A stretch of DNA of 64,000 nucleotides, from the NCBI RefSeq assembly GCF_037414475.1, contig NZ_CP147913.1:9868501-9932500 (forward strand), written 5' to 3'. This DNA comes from Myxococcus stipitatus (lineage in GTDB: Bacteria; Myxococcota; Myxococcia; Myxococcales; Myxococcaceae). Of this stretch, positions 59,495 to 64,000 are shown one piece after another (the first letter of the stretch is position 1; every line of letters begins with the position of its first letter). The position numbers and the translations under genes were made by a program. The notes below the pieces were generated by a model that saw only the letters and a program-made list of their open reading frames with translations, searched no databases and was not told where the DNA came from.

Positions 59495-61594
59495 ATGACG
59501 CTCGTCGGCCGCCATATCGGTCGCTACCGCATCCTCGAGCAACTCGGCTCGGGGGGCATGAGCGTCGTGTACAAGGGGCTCGACACCGCCCTGGACCGCG
59601 AGGTCGCGGTGAAGGTGCTGCACCCGCACCTGGCCGGCAAGGATGAGTCCCGCAGGCGGCTGGCTCGCGAAGCCCGCGCGGTGGCCAAGCTGCACCACCC
59701 CAACATCCTCGAGGTGTTCGACTTCTCCGCCGCGGACGCGCAGGACGCGTTCATCGTCACCGAGTACATCCGCGGCCGGACGCTGAAGACCGTCCTGGAC
59801 GAAGGCCCGTTGGATCCGCCGGAGCTCGCGGCGATGATCATCCACGAGCTGGCGGCGGCGCTCGCGCATGCCCACGAGGCGGGCGTCATCCACCGCGACC
59901 TCAAGCCGGAGAACGTCATGGTGCGCGAGGACGGTGTCCTCAAGCTCATGGACTTCGGCATCGCCCGGCTGCTCGACATCGAAGAGCGGATGACGGTGAC
60001 GGGCACGCTCGTGGGCTCTCCGGCGCACATGTCCCCGGAGATCATCGAGGGGCTGGAGGCCGGCCCCGCGGCGGACGTCTTCAGCGTGGGCATCATGTTC
60101 TACGCGGCCATGACGGGGCGCCTGCCCTTCTCCGCGCCGAACACCACGGCCACGCTCAAGCGCATCCTCGATGGTGACTACGAGGACCCGCGCCGCCGCG
60201 TGCCAGCCCTCTCCGACGAGCTGGCGGACATCTGCGCGCGTTGTCTCCAGAGAGACCCCACGCAGCGCTACCCCGACGCGGGCAAGCTGCGCGACGCGCT
60301 GGCGGACTACCTCGCGGGCCTGGGCTTCGCGCGCGTGGGGGAGGAGCTGGTCTCGTTCTTCGCCGACTCCGCGTCGTACCGGAAGCTCGCCCGGCAGCGC
60401 ATCGTCGCCGCGTTGCTGGAGCGCGGTGAGCGGATGCTCGAGGAGAAGCGGACTCCGCGCGCGCTGGGGTGCTTGAATCAAGTGCTCGCGCTGGATGCGC
60501 AGAACGCGCGCGCCCTGGGGCTGCTCAGGGGCATCCAGCGAGCCCAGCGACTCAAGACCTGGCGGCGCCGTGGAATCCGCCTGGCCCTGGGCCTGGTCAC
60601 CGCCACCGCCGTGGGTATCGGAGGCTACAAGGCCTATCAGGCACGCACCGCTTCGGCCCCCTCCTCCTCGGCGCCCGTGGACCCGGCCCCCCACACCGCA
60701 CCTGTGCCCAGCGGCGACGAAGCAACGGGCGTGAAGACTCCGCCCCCTTCCTCGGGTTCCAGCGCGACGAATGACGATGCTCCAGGCCCGAAGGCTCAAC
60801 CTCCTGGCCCTGGCTCGAGCGCCAACCCGAATGCCGGGGCATCCCCGAAGGCGGGGGGAGCCACGCCGCGCGAAAGCCCGCCTGGCACCGCGCGCTCATC
60901 CGCTCCTGCCGAGGGCGGGCGCACGGGGATTGTCGTGCCCGCGCGGGGCAGCGCGAATGACCTCCCGGCGGGGTTGGGGTCTCGTCCCGACGCGCTGTCT
61001 CCGGGCGCGGGAGGAACCTATCCTCGGGGCCCGCGTGCCACTGGGAGCACCGCCGCGGACCGGACCGTGGAGGACAGCCGCGTGCTTCCGGGAGGACCGG
61101 GCGAGGAGCGCGTCGCGGGTCGGAAGTCCGGGGCGAAGAAGTCCTTCGTGTCCATCCTCGTGCGGCCCTTCGGCTCCATCCGCGTGGACGACGGGCCGCC
61201 AAGTGCCCAGGCCCTCCAGAAGCACGACGTGGAGATCCCGCCGGGACAGCACACCGTCACCATCTCCTGCCAGTACTGCGAGGACGTGGTGGAGACCATC
61301 GACGTGCGCGCGGACGCGGAGAACGTCTTCCACCTGGGCGCCCAGCCCAAGCCGTCCCCGCTGTCGCTCGAGTACGAGCCCGCGGAGGCCACCGTGCGCG
61401 TAGGGGGGCAGGTCCGCACGGCGCGCGAGAGCGTTCACCACCCGTTCGAGATTCGCTCGCCTCGCGGCCCCGCCGGCTTCCAGCACACCGTGACGGTCGA
61501 AATCTCTCACCCTGGCTTCAGGACGGAGCGCCGCGTGGTGCAGCTACGTCCCGGCGAGCCCTCCATCGTGAGCGGGAGCTTGCGCCCCGAATGA
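59495..61594 (+). CDS. pkn4: Pkn4-like transmembrane Ser/Thr protein kinase with PEGA domain
   Basis: A 699-aa eukaryotic-like kinase. The catalytic domain (about residues 10-275) has the Gly loop LGSGGMSVVYKG, Lys in VAVKVLHP, HRDLKPENV (catalytic Asp), DFGIARL and GSPAHMSPE, so it should be active. A linker region is followed by a transmembrane helix near 368-385 (IRLALGLVTATAVGIGGY), a long Pro/Ser/Gly-rich spacer (about 390-550) and a C-terminal PEGA-like beta domain (FGSIRVDDG, IPPGQHTVTI, HPFEIRS...HTVTVEISHPGF) outside the membrane. It follows pfk by 26 bp, as in the M. xanthus pfk-pkn4 pair, and its product is expected to phosphorylate PFK. It overlaps the next gene by ATGA. Confidence 0.88.
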   Translation: MTLVGRHIGRYRILEQLGSGGMSVVYKGLDTALDREVAVKVLHPHLAGKDESRRRLAREARAVAKLHHPNILEVFDFSAADAQDAFIVTEYIRGRTLKTVLDEGPLDPPELAAMIIHELAAALAHAHEAGVIHRDLKPENVMVREDGVLKLMDFGIARLLDIEERMTVTGTLVGSPAHMSPEIIEGLEAGPAADVFSVGIMFYAAMTGRLPFSAPNTTATLKRILDGDYEDPRRRVPALSDELADICARCLQRDPTQRYPDAGKLRDALADYLAGLGFARVGEELVSFFADSASYRKLARQRIVAALLERGERMLEEKRTPRALGCLNQVLALDAQNARALGLLRGIQRAQRLKTWRRRGIRLALGLVTATAVGIGGYKAYQARTASAPSSSAPVDPAPHTAPVPSGDEATGVKTPPPSSGSSATNDDAPGPKAQPPGPGSSANPNAGASPKAGGATPRESPPGTARSSAPAEGGRTGIVVPARGSANDLPAGLGSRPDALSPGAGGTYPRGPRATGSTAADRTVEDSRVLPGGPGEERVAGRKSGAKKSFVSILVRPFGSIRVDDGPPSAQALQKHDVEIPPGQHTVTISCQYCEDVVETIDVRADAENVFHLGAQPKPSPLSLEYEPAEATVRVGGQVRTARESVHHPFEIRSPRGPAGFQHTVTVEISHPGFRTERRVVQLRPGEPSIVSGSLRPE

Positions 61595-62613
61595 ACCGAG
61601 GTCTCGCGCTCATCGCCTTGTGGCTCGTGCTGTGGCCCCCCACCGTCTCGCTCGCGCAGGAGAACGCGGGAGACCCCGAAGTGGCCGCCCTGCGCGCGAG
61701 CTTCGACTACGGCAAATACGCGGAGGTCCTCGACCGCGCCGGCGCCCGCATCGACCGCGGCGGCCTGAGCGAGGACGAACTGGTGGAGCTGCACAAGCTG
61801 GCGGGGCTCGCCGCGTTCAACCTGGGACGCACCGAGGAGGCCTCCCGCCACCTTCGCGCCCTGCTCCGGTTGGACCCCGACTTCTCGCTGGACCCCTTCG
61901 TCGTTCCACCTCCGGCCGTGGCGTTCATGGAGGGCATCAAGAGCGACATGGGCAACGAGCTGGAGTTCCTCCGTCAGGAGCGCCGCCTGCGTCAGGAGCG
62001 GGAGAAGGCCGAGGCCGAGCGGCGCGAGCGAGAGCGCGTGGAAGCCGAGGTCCTCCGCCGCCGCGCCGAGGAGCTGGCGGGCCAGGTCACCGTCCGCACG
62101 GTGGAGAAGCGCAACTTCCTGGTCAACTTCGTGCCCTTCGGCGCGGGCCAGTTCCAACAAGGCCGCAACAGCCTGGGCATCGTCTTCGCCGCCACCGAGG
62201 GCGCGCTCGCGGTGACGAGCGTCATCTCCTACTTCGCCTACGAGTCGCTCTTCGAGGAGCGCACCATCGAGCTGGACAATGTGCTCGACGAGGATGGCAA
62301 GGCGTCCATCACCGTGCGCTTCATCCCCACCAACCGCGAGCGCCAGCGAGACACCTGGCAGCTGCTCAAGCTGGCGTCGGCGGCGGGCTTCTACACCATC
62401 TACGCGCTGGGCGTGGTGGACGCGCTGTACCACCACGAGGACCAGGTGGTCCGCACCAGCGTGGAGACTCGCGATGCGCCCGAGGGCGACTCTCCCCGCT
62501 CGGACGTCTCACTCACCTCTCCCCGGCGCCCTCGCATTCCCCGCCCCGCCGCCAGCCTGGGGCTGTACCCCACCGCCGGCGGACTCGGCGCCGCATTCAC
62601 CCTTTCCTTCTGA
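61591..62613 (+). CDS. Exported TPR/coiled-coil membrane protein, function unknown
   Basis: A 340-aa protein with a signal peptide (MNRGLALIALWLVLWPPTVSLAQ), a TPR-like helical part (residues about 35-115; LHKLAGLAAFNLGRTEEASRH, LLRLDPDFSLDP), a highly charged coiled coil (about 125-170; RQEREKAEAERRERERVEAE) and a hydrophobic segment with the motif FVPFGAGQFQQGRNSLG. The last motif is seen in the conserved tail of many myxobacterial TPR proteins (related to the PF5683-type membrane domain), followed by VFAATEGALAVTSVISYFAY. It starts within the pkn4 stop codon (ATGA), so it is translationally coupled to the kinase and may serve it as a partner or substrate. Confidence 0.75.
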   Translation: MNRGLALIALWLVLWPPTVSLAQENAGDPEVAALRASFDYGKYAEVLDRAGARIDRGGLSEDELVELHKLAGLAAFNLGRTEEASRHLRALLRLDPDFSLDPFVVPPPAVAFMEGIKSDMGNELEFLRQERRLRQEREKAEAERRERERVEAEVLRRRAEELAGQVTVRTVEKRNFLVNFVPFGAGQFQQGRNSLGIVFAATEGALAVTSVISYFAYESLFEERTIELDNVLDEDGKASITVRFIPTNRERQRDTWQLLKLASAAGFYTIYALGVVDALYHHEDQVVRTSVETRDAPEGDSPRSDVSLTSPRRPRIPRPAASLGLYPTAGGLGAAFTLSF

Positions 62614-62642
62614 GCCCCTTCTCTCCAGGTACGTGAAGCCCT

Positions 62643-64000
62643 ATGGCCAGCCTCACCGTCCGAAGTCCTGATGGCAAGGTGCGTGAGATCGCCCTGCACA
62701 AGCGCATCACCAGCATCGGCCGGAGCACGGACAACGACATCTCGCTCGACGATTCGCAGGTCCCCGACAGCGCCCTGCACATCACCTTCGACGGCACGCG
62801 CTACGAGGTCGGCAGCCTGGGCGCCGTCTTCCAGGTCAATGGCAAGAAGCGGGACGCCCACGCGCTCGCCACCGGCGACGTGGTCCGCGTGGGCGGCACC
62901 GAGCTGAAGTTCGCTCGCGAGGATGCCCCCCGTGCCCCCGCGCCCGCCACCCTCTCCGCGCACCGCGAGGCGCCCGCTCACGCCGACACGCCGGACTCCC
63001 ACACCACGGAGCTCCCTGGAGTCCCCGGCCGCGAGCTGGCCATGCTGCGCCGGCTCACCGCCTTCAGCGAGCGCCTGCTAGCCCTCTACGACGTGGAGCG
63101 CATCCTCGAGAGCTTGATGGATGAAGCCATCGAGGTGACGCGCGCCGACAAGGGCTTCCTCATCCTCATGGAGAGCGGGGACCCTCGCGTGAAGGTCGCG
63201 CGCAACGTCGCCCGGGAGAACATCGAGGACGCGGTGGAGAAGCTGTCCGACTCCATCATCGCCAAGGTCGTCAAGGAGCAACGGCCCCTCATCGTCGCAG
63301 ACGCGGTGGACACCCCGGAGTTCAAGGCCAGCGAGTCCGTGGTCAACCTGCGCGTGCACTCGGTCATGTGTGTGCCGCTGATGCACAAGGGTGACTTGTT
63401 CGGCGTGCTCTACGTGGGCAATGACCGGCTGGTGAACCGGTTCGAGCCGAAGAGCGCGGACATGCTCACCATCTTCGCGGCGCAGGCGTCGCTCGTCCTG
63501 CACAACGCGATGCTGGTCAACGACCTCAAGCTGGACAACACGGAGCTGCGGCGCAAGCTGGAGGACCAGCGCTACGGCGACATCGTCGGCGCGTGCCAGG
63601 GCATGCGCGATGTGTACAAGCGCATCGACAAGATTGCCCCCACGGACATCTCCGTGCTCATCACCGGCGAGACGGGCACCGGCAAGGAGCTCATCGCCCG
63701 CGAAATCCACCGCCGCTCGCCCCGAGGCAAGGGCCCCTTCATCACCATCAACTGCGGCGCCATCCCGGAGAACCTCCTGGAGAGCGAGCTGTTCGGCCAC
63801 GTGAAGGGCGCGTTCACCGGCGCGGTCGCCACCAAGGCGGGCAAGTTCCAGGCGGCCATCAGCGGCACCCTCTTCCTGGACGAGATTGGCGAGATGCCCC
63901 TGCAGCTCCAGGTGAAGCTGCTGCGCGCGCTCCAGGAGAAGATTGTCTACAAGGTGGGAGACAACCGCGGCGAACCCGTGGACATTCGCGTGGTGGCCGC
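62643..64000 (+). CDS. FHA-GAF sigma-54 enhancer-binding protein (3' end outside window)
   Basis: At least 452 residues, running off the window. The start MASLTVRSPDGKVREIALHK leads into an FHA domain (ITSIGRSTDNDISLDD, ALHITFDG, FQVNGKK), then a GAF domain (about residues 135-290; LYDVERILESLMDEAIEVTR, MCVPLMHKGDLFGVLYVGND), then a sigma-54 AAA+ domain: Walker A GETGTGKE, GAFTGA (the sigma-54 contact loop) and Walker B GTLFLDEIGE. The DNA-binding C-terminus is not in the window. FHA input in place of a receiver points to control by Ser/Thr kinases, a scheme well known in myxobacterial development; pkn4 two genes upstream is an obvious candidate, by inference. There is a gap of about 30 bp after the preceding gene. 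Confidence 0.9.
   Translation, partial: MASLTVRSPDGKVREIALHKRITSIGRSTDNDISLDDSQVPDSALHITFDGTRYEVGSLGAVFQVNGKKRDAHALATGDVVRVGGTELKFAREDAPRAPAPATLSAHREAPAHADTPDSHTTELPGVPGRELAMLRRLTAFSERLLALYDVERILESLMDEAIEVTRADKGFLILMESGDPRVKVARNVARENIEDAVEKLSDSIIAKVVKEQRPLIVADAVDTPEFKASESVVNLRVHSVMCVPLMHKGDLFGVLYVGNDRLVNRFEPKSADMLTIFAAQASLVLHNAMLVNDLKLDNTELRRKLEDQRYGDIVGACQGMRDVYKRIDKIAPTDISVLITGETGTGKELIAREIHRRSPRGKGPFITINCGAIPENLLESELFGHVKGAFTGAVATKAGKFQAAISGTLFLDEIGEMPLQLQVKLLRALQEKIVYKVGDNRGEPVDIRVVA

Overview
The window comes from a high-GC myxobacterium, most likely of the Myxococcaceae (Myxococcus/Corallococcus/Pyxidicoccus type). The support is a Lon protease closely resembling the Myxococcus LonD/BsgA type, a phosphofructokinase gene directly followed by a Pkn4-like Ser/Thr kinase gene, many FHA proteins, an ImuA/ImuB mutasome pair, and a very large NRPS/PKS locus. 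All assignments were made by eye from the sequence and from memory of the families; no database search was run.

Layout. 1-3.7 kb: end of an ABC-F ATPase gene, a sugar-nucleotide epimerase, a small FHA protein and a lipoprotein. 3.7-5.0 kb: a visibly less GC-rich patch holding one gene, an HTH plus GIY-YIG nuclease protein. 5.0-7.5 kb: imuA-imuB with a possible LexA box. 7.6-11.6 kb: a von Willebrand A lipoprotein, divergent from lonD; lonD ends at a strong hairpin terminator shared with a convergent SNF2 helicase gene. 15.3-16.3 kb: a lipoprotein amidase.

16.3-51.0 kb is the centrepiece: three tightly coupled minus-strand genes (one ATGA overlap, one 4-nt gap) encoding a lipopeptide assembly line. 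In synthesis order it reads FAAL-ACP-C-A-PCP / KS-AT(malonyl)-ACP-C-[degenerate A carrying a luciferase-like monooxygenase, no carrier]-C-A-PCP-E / C-A(Asn)-PCP-E-C-A(Pro?)-PCP-C-A(Val-like?)-PCP-C-A(Asp)-PCP-C-A(Val-like?)-PCP-TE. The predicted product is a fatty-acylated peptide of about seven residues with one C2 polyketide extension, two D residues (one D-Asn) and an Asp, released by a type I thioesterase. Two things stand out. One is the carrier-less, decayed adenylation domain hosting the monooxygenase. The other is a pair of nearly identical 2.66-kb C-A-PCP blocks, 6342 bp apart, whose base and codon composition (purine-rich coding strand, GGG/GGA rather than GGC glycine) differs from the rest of the gene. 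A perfect inverted repeat lies in the promoter region shared with a divergent aldo/keto reductase gene.

51.3-64 kb: the aldo/keto reductase, a lipoprotein, a DUF4130/uracil-DNA-glycosylase-like fusion with eroded catalytic motifs, an FHA-membrane protein overlapping a trypsin-like protease gene, a membrane-anchored secreted protein, a small TPR protein, then pfk-pkn4 plus a TPR/coiled-coil membrane protein, and an FHA-GAF sigma-54 activator cut by the window end. No tRNA, rRNA, insertion sequence or CRISPR array was seen.
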